Notes: generated from the sequence alone by a model not told the origin. Positions 34,708 to 43,776 are shown, counted from the first letter of the stretch. The stretch: 64,000 bases of DNA from Paracoccus methylovorus (GCF_016919705.1 NZ_CP070368.1:2023501-2087500), one strand, 5' to 3'. Translations and numbers: made by a program.

Positions 34708-35358
34708 TCACCCCCGAAAGACGCGCAGATGCGGAAACGCGCCCTTTTCCAGATAGGCTTCCTCCTCGGGCGTCGATCTGCGACCAAGGATGGCGTTGCG
34801 GTGCGGGTGGCGGCCAAAGCTGGCGATGATGCGGCGCACCTGCCCCGCTTGATCGACGAGCGAGGCATAGAGCGGCCGCAACGGCGTCGGCGCACGGGCG
34901 GCAATGTCACGGCGCAGGGCGGTCAGCCGATCAATGCGGGCCAGATGGTCCGACCCCTCTGCATGGCCCAGGGGCTGGGTGAAAGCGATCTGGAACCACG
35001 GCAGGCCAAGTGCCGCCCAGTCTCCTTTTTCCAACCCTTCCAGCGCCTGCGCCAGGGCCGCCGGGTCTTGCGCCCAGGCCCGCTTGCTGCCCCGCCACAG
35101 CGAGCGCGGGAACTGGTCCAGCACCACGATCAGCGCCAGCCGGCCCCTGGGCGTCCCGGCCCAATGATCCAGCGCCCTCGCCGCGCCGCGTTCGGTCAGC
35201 GGGCCAAAGCGCGCCGCAATCGCACCGTCCGCGCCGCCATGCATCCGCCAGCGCCACAGCTCGGCATGGCGGTCAGGGTCGATATCCAGCGCGCGGCCCT
35301 CGGGGAACCAGAAATCCAGAACCTCGCCGATCTGTCTGGCATCATTGCTATCGGTCAT
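34708..35358 (-). CDS. DUF924 family protein
   Basis: 216-aa soluble protein of the DUF924 (TPR-like) family: VLDFWFPEGRALDIDPDRHA, LALIVVLDQFPRSLWRGSKR, FGRHPHRNAILGR. The family has no established activity. Convergent with the P1B-4 ATPase gene (15 bases between ends). The start at MTDSND is preferred because GGGGGA lies at proper distance; MGDDM four codons upstream is the alternative. Confidence 0.9.
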   Translation of the reverse strand: MTDSNDARQIGEVLDFWFPEGRALDIDPDRHAELWRWRMHGGADGAIAARFGPLTERGAARALDHWAGTPRGRLALIVVLDQFPRSLWRGSKRAWAQDPAALAQALEGLEKGDWAALGLPWFQIAFTQPLGHAEGSDHLARIDRLTALRRDIAARAPTPLRPLYASLVDQAGQVRRIIASFGRHPHRNAILGRRSTPEEEAYLEKGAFPHLRVFRG

Positions 35359-35426
35359 GTCATCCCCCATGAAAACGCCCCCGCGCCATGGACACGGGAG
35401 CGGAATTGTCGATGAGGCACAAGCGC

Positions 35427-37358
35427 CTAGGCGGTCGCGGGCACCGCTGCCTGCGCAGGCCGGCGTCCGCCGGGACCGCGCGGGACGCGCAGCAGGCGCA
35501 TGGCGTTGGCGATCACCACCAGCACCGAAAGCTGGTGGATCAGCATGCCCTCGGCCATATGCACATCGCCGCTGAACACGCCAAACAGCAGCCCGGCCAC
35601 GGTCAGCAGCGCAATGACGAGGTTCTGGCGCATATTGCTCAGCGTCGCGCGGGAAATCGCCATCGCCTCGGGCAGTTTCTCCAGATCGTCGGCCATCAGC
35701 GCAATGTCGGCGGTCTCGATCGCCACGTCCGAGCCCGCGACCCCCATGGCGATCGAGGTATCAGCGGCAGCCAGCGCTGGGGCGTCGTTAATGCCGTCGC
35801 CGATCATGGCGACATGGCGGCCCTCGGCCTGAAAGCGGCGGATCAGGTCAAGCTTGTCCTCGGGCAGCAGCCCGGCATGAACCTCGTCGATGCCGATTTC
35901 CGCAGCGATGGCGTGGGCGGCCTGCGGCTGGTCGCCGGTCAGCATGGCGATGCGCCCGACCCCGATGTCGCGCAGCCGGGCAATTGCGCCCTTGGCCGAG
36001 GGGCGGGGCTGGTCGGACAGGCCAAAGATGCCCGCGATGCGCCCGTCCAGCGCCACGATGATCGGCGTGCGCCCGCGCCCCAAAACCCCGGACAGCGCGG
36101 TCTCGGCCTCGGGGTCGAACGCGATGCCCAGCCTGTCGAACAGCCGCCGGTTGCCGGCCGCGACCTGCCGGCCCGCGTGGTTCACCACAAGGCCCATGCC
36201 GGCCACTTCCTCGACCGCTTCCGGCGCGGGAATGTCACCCTCGGCACGACCAGCGGCCACGACGGGCCGACCCAAGGGGTGATCCGAGCCGGATTCGGCG
36301 ATGGCGGTCCAGTGCAGCAACTCGGCGCGGTCCATACCCGCCAGCGGCAGCACCTCGACCAGACTCGGGCGGCCCTCGGTGAGCGTCCCGGTCTTGTCCA
36401 GCGCCAGCATGTCGATGCGGCCCGCGCTTTCCAGATGCTGCCCGCCCTTGATCAGGATCCCCGACCGCGCCGCCCGCCCGATACCGGCGACGATGGAGAC
36501 CGGCGTCGAGATCACCAGCGCGCCGGGGCAGGCCACGACCAGCAGCGTCAGCGCGAGGCGAATGTCCTGCGTCACCGCCCAGGCACCCAGCGCCAGCACC
36601 ATGATGCCGGGCGTATACCATTGCGCGAAACGCTCGATCATGCGCTGGCTGGGGGCGCGTTCCTCCTGCGCCTCTTCGACGCGGCGGATGATCCGGGCCA
36701 GCGTGGTATCGGCGCCGATGCCGGTGGCGCGGATGCGCAGCACGCCATTTTCCGCGATGGTGCCGGCATGGACGTGGGAGCCGGGGGCTTTCTCGGCCGG
36801 GATCGGCTCGCCGGTGATGGCGGCCTCGGACACGGCGGCGTTGCCGTCGATCACCTCGCCATCGACGGGGATGCGGTTTCCGGCGCGCACCAGCACGACC
36901 TCATTCGGCTGGACAGCACTGGCGGCGATCTCGACCGGCTGGCCGTCGCGGATCACGGTGGCGATCTCGGGCGCGGCCTTCAGCAGATCGGCCAGCGCGC
37001 CACGGGTCTGGCGTAGGGTGCGCGCCTCAAGCCAGGCGCCGAAGCTGAACAAAAAGGTAACGGCGGCGGATTCCCAGTATTCGCCGATGAACAGCGCGCC
37101 GATGGCGGCGACAGTCACCAGCAACTCGATCGAGAAATGGCGGATGCGCAGCGCTTGCACCGCCCGCCAGGCAATGTCGGAGCCGGCGACAAAGGCCGCC
37201 GCCAGCATGGACGCCGCCCAAAGCCCGCGCAGGCCGAACCCGTAAAGGGCGATCAGGCCCAGCACGATCAGGCTGCCGCTGATGATGGTCAGCCACTTCC
37301 TGCGGCTGGCCGGCTGGTGAAGAATTGTCAGGATGGGGGTCAACATGCGGGGCCTCAT
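35427..37358 (-). CDS. P1B-type heavy-metal ATPase with CPG transport motif
   Basis: 643-aa metal-exporting P-type ATPase: ITGEP (181-185), membrane motif C277-P-G279 in VVACPGALVISTPV, phosphorylation site DKTGT (321-325), SDHPLGRPVV (the HP dipeptide), hinge GDGINDAPAL. CadA/ZntA relatives have CPC here; this protein has CPG, so one transport-site cysteine is absent. No fused metal-binding domain, but a free one is encoded just upstream. Substrate probably Cd/Zn/Pb-like or altered by the CPG change (inference). Confidence 0.92.
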   Translation of the reverse strand: MRPRMLTPILTILHQPASRRKWLTIISGSLIVLGLIALYGFGLRGLWAASMLAAAFVAGSDIAWRAVQALRIRHFSIELLVTVAAIGALFIGEYWESAAVTFLFSFGAWLEARTLRQTRGALADLLKAAPEIATVIRDGQPVEIAASAVQPNEVVLVRAGNRIPVDGEVIDGNAAVSEAAITGEPIPAEKAPGSHVHAGTIAENGVLRIRATGIGADTTLARIIRRVEEAQEERAPSQRMIERFAQWYTPGIMVLALGAWAVTQDIRLALTLLVVACPGALVISTPVSIVAGIGRAARSGILIKGGQHLESAGRIDMLALDKTGTLTEGRPSLVEVLPLAGMDRAELLHWTAIAESGSDHPLGRPVVAAGRAEGDIPAPEAVEEVAGMGLVVNHAGRQVAAGNRRLFDRLGIAFDPEAETALSGVLGRGRTPIIVALDGRIAGIFGLSDQPRPSAKGAIARLRDIGVGRIAMLTGDQPQAAHAIAAEIGIDEVHAGLLPEDKLDLIRRFQAEGRHVAMIGDGINDAPALAAADTSIAMGVAGSDVAIETADIALMADDLEKLPEAMAISRATLSNMRQNLVIALLTVAGLLFGVFSGDVHMAEGMLIHQLSVLVVIANAMRLLRVPRGPGGRRPAQAAVPATA

Positions 37359-37412
37359 CTATGTAAAGGCCCGGCCGCGCGGGCAGGCACGGCCGGGCTG
37401 GAAAGGGTTGCG

Positions 37413-37631
37413 TCAGAATGCGGCGGGGCGGGCCTCGTAGCCGGTGGATTTTACCACCGAGACAAGCGCCTCAACCGGGGCGGATGCGGGGTCATGTTCG
37501 ACCTCGATGCGGCCGGTGTTGAAATGCACCTTGGCGCTGGTCACGCCCTGGGTTGCCGCCAGCGCCTTTTCGATCTTGGTGACGCAGGAAGGGCAGGAAA
37601 ATTCGTCGCTGCGCAGGATGGTCTTGGTCAT
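37413..37631 (-). CDS. Heavy-metal-associated (HMA) domain protein, metallochaperone
   Basis: 72-aa ferredoxin-like fold domain (TKTILRSDEFSCPSCVTKIE, then KALAATQGVTSAKVHFNTG). The metal site is C-P-S-C instead of the common CxxC with M/G-containing lead. It sits 54 bases upstream of the CPG ATPase on the same strand, so it probably delivers metal to it, replacing the missing fused domain. Confidence 0.93.
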   Translation of the reverse strand: MTKTILRSDEFSCPSCVTKIEKALAATQGVTSAKVHFNTGRIEVEHDPASAPVEALVSVVKSTGYEARPAAF

Positions 37632-37739
37632 GGCTGGTTCCTTTCATGTCGCCGCCCGGTGGGGCGGTCATTGCTTGTGAACTCAAGATATGCTGTCCTT
37701 TCAGGATCAGGATTGGCAATTCAGGCAAGGGATCATTGC

Positions 37740-38645
37740 ATGAATGCACAGGCGCAGGATTGGGACGATCTGCGGTTGTTTCTGGCCGTGGCGCGGGCGG
37801 GGTCGCTTTCGGGGGCGGCGCGCAGCCTTGGCGTCACCCATTCCACCGTCTTTCGCCGCATCGGCGCGTTCGAGGCGCGGTTGGGGGTGCGGCTGTTCGA
37901 CCGGCTGCCCGGCGGCTATGCGCTGACCCAGGCGGGCGAGGAGATGCGCGATTCCGTCATCCGCATCGAGGAAGAAATCACCGCGCTGGCGCTGAAGGTG
38001 ACCGGACAGGACCAGCGGCCCACTGGGACGATCCGCATCACCACGACCGACCTGCTGGCGGTGGGTGTGCTACCCCGCCATGTCGCCGCCTTCCGCGCCG
38101 AATGGCCCGAGATCGAGATCGAGGTGGTGGTGGCGGATACGGTGCTGGACCTGACCCGGCGCGAGGCGGATGTGGCCCTGCGCATCGGCAATCCGGGACA
38201 GGAGACACTGATCGGGCGGCGGGTCGGGCGGTTGGCCTTTGCCGCCTATGCCGCGGCGGACCGGCCGCTGGGCGATCCTGCCGAGGGTGACTGGATCGGC
38301 TATGGCTCTGCGCATGGCCCGCTCAGCCGCAATCTGGCCCGCTGGTGGCCGGGTGCGCGACAGGTTTACCGGACAAACTCTATCATCGCCGCCCATGCCG
38401 GCGCGAAGGCGGGGATCGGACTTGCCGCCTTGCCTTGCGTGATCGCTGATTGCGACCCCAGCCTGATCCGCGCCGCCGCGCTGCCCGAGGACTTCATGCT
38501 GGACCTGTGGTTGCTGATTCACGAGGATCTGCGCCAGACCGCCCGCATCCGCCTGTTTCTGGACTTCATGGCAACGGCCCTGGCGGCCGATGCCGACCTG
38601 CTGGAGGGGCGCTGCCCGTGCAAGACAAGGCCGGCGCAGGCGTGA
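37740..38645 (+). CDS. LysR-family transcriptional regulator
   Basis: 301-aa LysR regulator with N-terminal winged helix (WDDLRLFLAVARAGSLSGAA, then RSLGVTHSTVFRRIGAFE) and effector domain (GTIRITTTDLLAVGVLPRHV). Divergent from the HMA-chaperone/ATPase operon with 108 bases between, so it may regulate that operon. The C-terminus contains two cysteines in a short tail (GRCPCKTRPAQA), possibly metal- or redox-sensing. Confidence 0.92.
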   Translation: MNAQAQDWDDLRLFLAVARAGSLSGAARSLGVTHSTVFRRIGAFEARLGVRLFDRLPGGYALTQAGEEMRDSVIRIEEEITALALKVTGQDQRPTGTIRITTTDLLAVGVLPRHVAAFRAEWPEIEIEVVVADTVLDLTRREADVALRIGNPGQETLIGRRVGRLAFAAYAAADRPLGDPAEGDWIGYGSAHGPLSRNLARWWPGARQVYRTNSIIAAHAGAKAGIGLAALPCVIADCDPSLIRAAALPEDFMLDLWLLIHEDLRQTARIRLFLDFMATALAADADLLEGRCPCKTRPAQA

Positions 38646-38678
38646 CGCCCGCGCTGGCCCATGCCTGCGCCCGTGGCG

Positions 38679-39152
38679 TCAGTCGATCATCTGCCAGCCC
38701 GGATGCTCGAAATGCTCGCCATAGGCGTTCAATGCCTGAACGATCGTCACCGCGCCGGTCTCGACCTCGCCGGCCTCCAATGCCGAGATGCCGGTCATCA
38801 CCTCGCCGAGGACGATATGGAACTGCTCGTCCACCTCGGGCTCCAGCACACAGTTCTCGACCATGAAATCAACCTGCTTCTGGACATCGGCGGCCATGGT
38901 GCCGGCGGCCTCGGCGGGCAGGCTGCCCGCATGGATCGCCTCCAGATTGGCCGTCATGGTGCCGTGGATCGCGCTCATGCCGGTGATCATGTTCTGATCG
39001 CCCTGCCATTTGGCGCCATCGTTCAGCGTGATCTCGATAGCCCCCGCGCCATGGCTGTCATGATCATGGGATTGCGCGGCGGCAATGCCAGCTGACCCCA
39101 GCGCGAGGGCGAGAGCGACAGCGACGGTGGTGAAAGATTTTACAGTCCGCAT
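38679..39152 (-). CDS. Exported protein, DnrO-like
   Basis: 157-aa periplasmic protein with signal peptide (FTTVAVALALALGSAGIAAA) and a His-rich mature N-terminus (QSHDHDSHGAG). It continues LNDGAKWQGDQNMITGMSAI and ends ALNAYGEHFEHPGW. The pattern resembles small exported proteins annotated DnrO in denitrifying proteobacteria; I recall no biochemical function. The HDHDSH segment suggests metal binding. Assignment from memory of the family, moderate. Confidence 0.6.
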   Translation of the reverse strand: MRTVKSFTTVAVALALALGSAGIAAAQSHDHDSHGAGAIEITLNDGAKWQGDQNMITGMSAIHGTMTANLEAIHAGSLPAEAAGTMAADVQKQVDFMVENCVLEPEVDEQFHIVLGEVMTGISALEAGEVETGAVTIVQALNAYGEHFEHPGWQMID

Positions 39153-39294
39153 AGTGATCTCCTGTATCTGACAAGTGGTTCTGGCCGCGGCGGGCATCGA
39201 CAGACGCCGCCGGGCTTGGGATAGACATAGGCTGTCCGTTTTCGCACGAGAATTGACGAAATCTGCAAATACCCATTGCACAAATGGACAGACC

Positions 39295-40287
39295 TCAGGC
39301 ACGAACCAGACCCTCGCGGCCTGCCGCCGATACCATCGGGCTGTCGAACAGCGCCCCGACGGCATGGGTCCGGATGCCGCCTGCCTCGCGCATCAGAAAC
39401 AGCGCATCGAGGGAAAGGCGTGCAGCGAGTTCGCCGCCCACCTGCGGACCCAGCACCATCAGCGCGGTTGCCCAGGCATCGGCCTCGGCGCAGCTGCCCG
39501 TGACGACCGTGACCGAGGCCGGCGACGACCGCAGCGGGCCGCCCGTCGCCGGGTCCATCGTATGCGACAGGCGCTGGCCCTGAACGGTGACATGATGCCG
39601 GTAATCGCCCGAGGTGGCGACGGCGGCATCTTGCAGCATCAGGACCGAATGGGGCGCGCGGCGTTCGGGATCGGGCGCCTCGACGGCGACGGTCCAGGGC
39701 ATGCCGTCGGGCCGCAGCCCGGAGGCTCGCATCTCGCCGTCGATGCCAACAAGGAACCCGGTGATGCCGAAGCCCCGTAACATTTCGGCCAACCTGTCGA
39801 CGCCGTAGCCCTTGGCGATGCCGTTCAGGTCGAGCGTGATGGGTGCATGTTTCCTGACCAACCCGGCCGCGCGGTCGATCTCCAGCACCTCATGCGCGGG
39901 CGGGCGCGTGGTTACCATGGCCCAGCGGATGGCTTCAGCGCTGGCTTCCTCGGGGCCAAAACCCCAGGCGCGCACCGCATCGCCCATGCCGATATCGAAC
40001 GCACCGCCCGATGCCGCACAGATCCGCAGCCCGAGGTTCAGCACCTCGGCCAAGCCGGCAGGAACGGCCACCCAGGCGCCAGTGGGCGCCCGGTTCAGGC
40101 GCATCAGGTCGCTGTCGGGTTGCCATGTCGACATTGCGGCATCAACCTCCGCCACGGTCGCTTGCAGGGCAGCCTGCACCGGGGCGGGGTCCAGCCCGGC
40201 ATCGGCGTGGAAACGCGCCGACCAGCGAGTGCCCATGGTCGGGCCGTTCAGCGCGTGGCGGCCCGGGTCAGTAGATATCTTCGGCAT
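39295..40287 (-). CDS. apbE: FAD:protein FMN transferase (ApbE)
   Basis: 330-aa enzyme that attaches FMN covalently to Thr/Ser of extracytoplasmic proteins. Family motifs: GPTMGTRWSARFHAD, LDLNGIAKGYGVDRLAE, the flavin-site region VGIDGEMRASGLRPDG, and the Mg-binding CAEADAWATALMVLG. No clear signal peptide is visible at the chosen start, which overlaps the PepSY-FNR gene by 20 bases. Last gene of the PepSY-DUF2271-FNR operon, whose product with a flavinylation-like motif is DUF2271. Confidence 0.92.
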   Translation of the reverse strand: MPKISTDPGRHALNGPTMGTRWSARFHADAGLDPAPVQAALQATVAEVDAAMSTWQPDSDLMRLNRAPTGAWVAVPAGLAEVLNLGLRICAASGGAFDIGMGDAVRAWGFGPEEASAEAIRWAMVTTRPPAHEVLEIDRAAGLVRKHAPITLDLNGIAKGYGVDRLAEMLRGFGITGFLVGIDGEMRASGLRPDGMPWTVAVEAPDPERRAPHSVLMLQDAAVATSGDYRHHVTVQGQRLSHTMDPATGGPLRSSPASVTVVTGSCAEADAWATALMVLGPQVGGELAARLSLDALFLMREAGGIRTHAVGALFDSPMVSAAGREGLVRA

Positions 40288-42475
40288 AGCGCCCCTCCGC
40301 TTTCAGCGCGAGCGGGGTAAGACCCGTCGGCGCGAGGATGTCGGTCAGCGCCTCGGCCACGCCCGAGGCCATGTCGCGCCCGCCGCAGACCATGATGCGC
40401 GCGCCTTCGTGTACCAGCCGGATCAGTTCAGCGCTCTCGGCCCGCAGCGCGTCCTGGACATGGCGCGGCTTTGCCCCGCGCGAGTTCGCGGTGGTCAATC
40501 GCGCCAGACGGCCATCGACCTGCCAGCCGGCCAGATCGTCGCGATACAGGAAATCGCTGTCGGGGTGGCGCATCCCGAAGGCCAGATGGATGGGCCGCTT
40601 GCGGCTGTTGCCCCGGATGAAGCCCGCAAGCGGGCCGATGCCGGTGCCGGCGCCGATCAGGATCAGCGGCGAGCGTCCTGCTGCGGCATGGAAAGCCGGA
40701 TTGTGCCGGACGAAGGCGCGGATCGCCTGGCCCGGCTTCAGCGCCAGAAGCTGACCCGAGCAGAGGCCGCCGGGATGCTTGCGCACCACGATCTCGACGA
40801 ACCCGTCGCGCCGTCCGGAGGCCAGCGAGTAGAAGCGCGGCAGATCCGCACCCTCGGGCAGAACGCCGAGGAGATCACCGGCCTGAAACCGGCCAAACCC
40901 CCGACCTGTCAGCCGTTGCAAAAACGTCGCCTCGGGTAGGGCAAAGCGCAGGATCGTGGTCGGCGCCTGCACCTCCGCCCCGTAATCACGGCGCGAGATC
41001 AGGGTGAGCCGCCCCGTCACGGGCGGGGTTGGCACATGTTCGAGCGTAAGCTCGATCCCCAGCGCCGCCCCCAGGGCGCGGCCCCAGCGGGCGAAATCCT
41101 GCGGCGACTGGCGATCGACCGTGTCGAAGGGCATCAATTGCGCCCAGCCTTTGGCAGCAGCCCGACTCCCGACTTCATCGGCGAACGCGCAGAACGCGGG
41201 AAAGCTGCGATCGCCGAAACCAAGCACCGCAAGCGGGGCCTCAGGGACAGATTCCAGCGCCGCGAGGCGTTCAATGAACCCCTTCGCCGTGGCGGGAGCC
41301 TGTCCCTCGCCCCAGGTGGCGGCGAGAATGACGAACCGTTCGGCCTGCGGATAGCGCGCCGGCTCGAAACCGGACATTGGCGCGACATGAACATGCTGGC
41401 CCGCCGTGGTCAGCGCATGTTGGAGCGTCGCAGCGAAACCCCAGGTGCTGCCGCCCTCCGAGCCCACCAGCAAGATGGTCGCAGCGCCGTTTGCAGGATG
41501 ATTGCCACGGAGACGCGGTCTTGACCGCCGCCCCGCGAACCAGAGCACAAGACCACTCACCCCCATTGCCGGCACGCCGAGCGCCAGCACACCCAGCACG
41601 AGGCCGAGAGATGCGGCCCCCTGCCCGGTATGCAGCATGTAGATGGTTTCAGATATCTGTTCCCACATCGTCAGCTCGGCCCAGGCCAGAAGCTCACCCG
41701 TCCCCTGATCGAGATAGCCGGTGCCGCGATCCGTCTTCAGAGTGAAGGCGTCCGTGGCGTCGCCAGGATAGGGAAAGCTCAGCTCGCGCAACTCCGTGAC
41801 AGCAATCACGGAGAGCGGCTCCATCGCAGCAAGCGAGACCCCAGTGCTTCCGCTGACCTCAGTCGGAAAGGTCGGCGGTGCGGCTCCATCCGGCAGAAGA
41901 TCGAAGGTCGAGGCGGCCATCCACAGTGCAGTCGCTGAGGACAAAACCAGCCCCGCGACCGCCACGCGGGCGATCCCGGTATGGATGCGGCTCGACGCCG
42001 GCCCGCGCAAAGGGGCGAACCAGCGCCGCCAGCCGCCCATGCGCCGCGCGACCAGCATCGCGCCGGAGACCGACAGGATCAGCATCGCCACGGCGCCAAT
42101 GGCCATGGCGATACGACCGGCATCGCCTAGGAACAGCGAACGGTGAAGGTTGGTCAACCAGCGTTTGACCGGATCGGGATCGGCGCTGGCGATGCCCTTG
42201 CCGGTCGCTGGGTCGATTACCGCCGCGCCGGGCGTGCCGTCGTCGAACCAGAACGCGGTGATCCGGCCCGACGGCGCGCGCCGGATCTGCTCCACCCCCG
42301 GATAGGCAGCCAGGATACGTCCTGCGAGATCGGCGACGGTCAGCCCGGCCTCGGCCTGCGGCGTGGAAAGCCGCTCGGCCGCGGGAAAGACCGAGAGCGC
42401 CGCGCCGCTCAACGCAAGGGCCATGACGAGAATGAGGGCCAGCAGACCCGGCCAGCGATGCAGCGTGCGGATCAT
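40268..42475 (-). CDS. PepSY-TM / flavodoxin / ferredoxin-NADP reductase fusion
   Basis: 735-aa inner-membrane oxidoreductase. The N-terminal PepSY-TM part has four membrane helices (LLALILVMALALSGAALSVF; IAMAIGAVAMLILSVSGAML; IARVAVAGLVLSSATALWMA; LGLVLGVLALGVPAMGVSGL) with histidines (LHRWPG, NLHRSL, RIHTG, LHTGQG) that may bind haem. Then a flavodoxin domain (about 340-470, LLVGSEGGSTWGFA) and an FNR domain (FAD RFYSLASGRR, NADPH ILIGAGTGIGPLAGF, CGGRDMASGV). Predicted to move NADPH electrons to the periplasm. Related to siderophore- and iron-reducing PepSY proteins. Confidence 0.92.
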   Translation of the reverse strand: MIRTLHRWPGLLALILVMALALSGAALSVFPAAERLSTPQAEAGLTVADLAGRILAAYPGVEQIRRAPSGRITAFWFDDGTPGAAVIDPATGKGIASADPDPVKRWLTNLHRSLFLGDAGRIAMAIGAVAMLILSVSGAMLVARRMGGWRRWFAPLRGPASSRIHTGIARVAVAGLVLSSATALWMAASTFDLLPDGAAPPTFPTEVSGSTGVSLAAMEPLSVIAVTELRELSFPYPGDATDAFTLKTDRGTGYLDQGTGELLAWAELTMWEQISETIYMLHTGQGAASLGLVLGVLALGVPAMGVSGLVLWFAGRRSRPRLRGNHPANGAATILLVGSEGGSTWGFAATLQHALTTAGQHVHVAPMSGFEPARYPQAERFVILAATWGEGQAPATAKGFIERLAALESVPEAPLAVLGFGDRSFPAFCAFADEVGSRAAAKGWAQLMPFDTVDRQSPQDFARWGRALGAALGIELTLEHVPTPPVTGRLTLISRRDYGAEVQAPTTILRFALPEATFLQRLTGRGFGRFQAGDLLGVLPEGADLPRFYSLASGRRDGFVEIVVRKHPGGLCSGQLLALKPGQAIRAFVRHNPAFHAAAGRSPLILIGAGTGIGPLAGFIRGNSRKRPIHLAFGMRHPDSDFLYRDDLAGWQVDGRLARLTTANSRGAKPRHVQDALRAESAELIRLVHEGARIMVCGGRDMASGVAEALTDILAPTGLTPLALKAEGRYAEDIY

Positions 42476-42484
42476 GGCGTTGCC

Positions 42485-42955
42485 TCACATGTCGTAGCGG
42501 AGGCTGGCGACATACCTGCGGCCGGGCGCAGGCTTTCCCGCTCCTGCCGTCGTCAGCGGCACGGCGATGTCGTTCGGGCTGTCGCGCATGTCCTCCACGG
42601 CGGCGTCGACATGCAGCGTATAGCCCGCATCGAACAGCGCATCGGCAAGGTCGAGGGTGATTTCGAGTGACCGGCCCGCGCCGACACTGGCGCCGGTGAT
42701 GCCGTCGACCTGCGCCAGGTCGCCGCCGGTGGCGCGATACCAGTCGCTGAGATGTTCGTAATATTTCGACTTGCCGCCGGCCATCCACAGGGTTCCGGCA
42801 TACGCCCCCTGCGCATCGGTGACGTAGAGGACGAGATAGGCACCATCGCCACCGTACGTGTTCAGGGTGGTGGTGAGGGTAACCGGCCGGGCCATGGCAA
42901 GGCTGGGCGCCACCAAGGCCGAAGTCAGCGCGAGTGCTGCAAGGATGGATTTCAT
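42485..42955 (-). CDS. DUF2271 periplasmic protein with flavinylation-like motif
   Basis: 156-aa exported protein (signal peptide ALALTSALVAPSLAMA). The mature part is beta-rich (VTLTTTLNTYGGDGAYLVLY, then SLEITLDLADALFDAGYTLH). D84-G-I-T87-G-A-S90 fits the ApbE target consensus Dxx(S/T)GA(S/T), so T87 could carry FMN. ApbE is encoded two genes downstream. It lies 9 bases before the PepSY-FNR gene. The covalent flavin is inference; the family name has no proven function I know of. Confidence 0.85.
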   Translation of the reverse strand: MKSILAALALTSALVAPSLAMARPVTLTTTLNTYGGDGAYLVLYVTDAQGAYAGTLWMAGGKSKYYEHLSDWYRATGGDLAQVDGITGASVGAGRSLEITLDLADALFDAGYTLHVDAAVEDMRDSPNDIAVPLTTAGAGKPAPGRRYVASLRYDM

Positions 42956-42981
42956 GACTCTGCTCTCTTCTGCCTGATATA

Positions 42982-43362
42982 TCAGTTCACCCGCACAACG
43001 GGCGGGGTGCCGTTCTGGAACAGCGGATTGGAGGGGGGTGCCGACGGAGCGACGGTGGGTGCATTGCCGCGATCCCGCTCGCGGATCTGCTGGCCATCCC
43101 TGTGGCGCAATTTGACGACCTGCAACGTCGCGGGATCCAGTTTGGCCTTGATGCGACGGCCCTGGGCATCGCGTCCCTTGACCTCCCAGCAGCCGTCATC
43201 CGCCTCGATCTTCTCAACATGCCAACCGAGGCCGGTTACCGCCTGCATTACCGCTTCGCGTGGTTGCCAGGCCCCGTGCCCCACATGGCAGTCGTCACCT
43301 GCCATCGCCCCCGCCGCAGGCAATACCGCGAGAGCGGCTACGGCGATCAATAGAGTTTTCAT
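42982..43362 (-). CDS. Small periplasmic PepSY-domain protein 1
   Basis: 126-aa exported protein (LLIAVAALAVLPAAGAMA signal) with one PepSY domain (AVMQAVTGLGWHVEKIEADD, then CWEVKGRDAQGRRIKAKLDP). Two cysteines (DDC after the signal and DGCWEV) are kept in all three paralogues here and may form a disulfide. A proline-rich tail (APSAPPSNPLFQNGTPP) is unique to this copy. First gene of the DUF2271/FNR/ApbE operon. Confidence 0.9.
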   Translation of the reverse strand: MKTLLIAVAALAVLPAAGAMAGDDCHVGHGAWQPREAVMQAVTGLGWHVEKIEADDGCWEVKGRDAQGRRIKAKLDPATLQVVKLRHRDGQQIRERDRGNAPTVAPSAPPSNPLFQNGTPPVVRVN

Positions 43363-43436
43363 GGTTCGAATGTCCTTTACGATCATCTCGGGGGCACTTT
43401 CCTGGCTATGGCCGAGGCGAACGCCCGTGTGGAAAG

Positions 43437-43463
43437 AGGTCCACCTCGATGATGAGGTGGACC
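43437..43463 (-). terminator. Terminator after PepSY protein 2
   Basis: GGTCCACCTC / GAGGTGGACC 10-bp perfect stem with 6-nt loop, 10 bases past the gene end, followed by TCTTT on the minus strand. Confidence 0.75.
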
Positions 43464-43473
43464 CTTGCAGCCA

Positions 43474-43776
43474 TCAGTTGCGCTTCTCGGGCTTGGTGCC
43501 GTCGCTCCAGCGTTTGACCTTGCCGTCGATCACCTCGAGCGTTCCGGGATCGACGGTCATCTTCAGGCTGTTGCCGCCCTGGTCGATGACGTTCAGTTCG
43601 TAGCAGCCGTCGTCGAGTTCCATTTTCGAGATGGTCCAACCGAACTCGTCGGTCACTTGAATGAGAGCTTCCCACGATTGCATGTTCTCGGTCGGCACGT
43701 TGCATTTCTCACCAGCGAACGCGGCCCCGGCGGGGATCGCGAGGGCCAATGCGGTGGCGGTCAGGATGGTTTTCAT
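43474..43776 (-). CDS. Small periplasmic PepSY-domain protein 2
   Basis: 100-aa exported paralogue (signal LTATALALAIPAGAAFA). PepSY core WEALIQVTDEFGWTISKMEL, then DDGCYELNVIDQGGNSLKMT. Same two cysteines (GEKC and DGCYEL). It has its own terminator, so it is a single-gene unit between the two operons. Confidence 0.9.
   Translation of the reverse strand: MKTILTATALALAIPAGAAFAGEKCNVPTENMQSWEALIQVTDEFGWTISKMELDDGCYELNVIDQGGNSLKMTVDPGTLEVIDGKVKRWSDGTKPEKRN

Noticed and set aside
35388..37016. 542-codon plus-strand frame opposite the CPG ATPase
   Set aside because: Shadow of the minus-strand ATPase, rich in Gln/His/Arg/Asp repeats.
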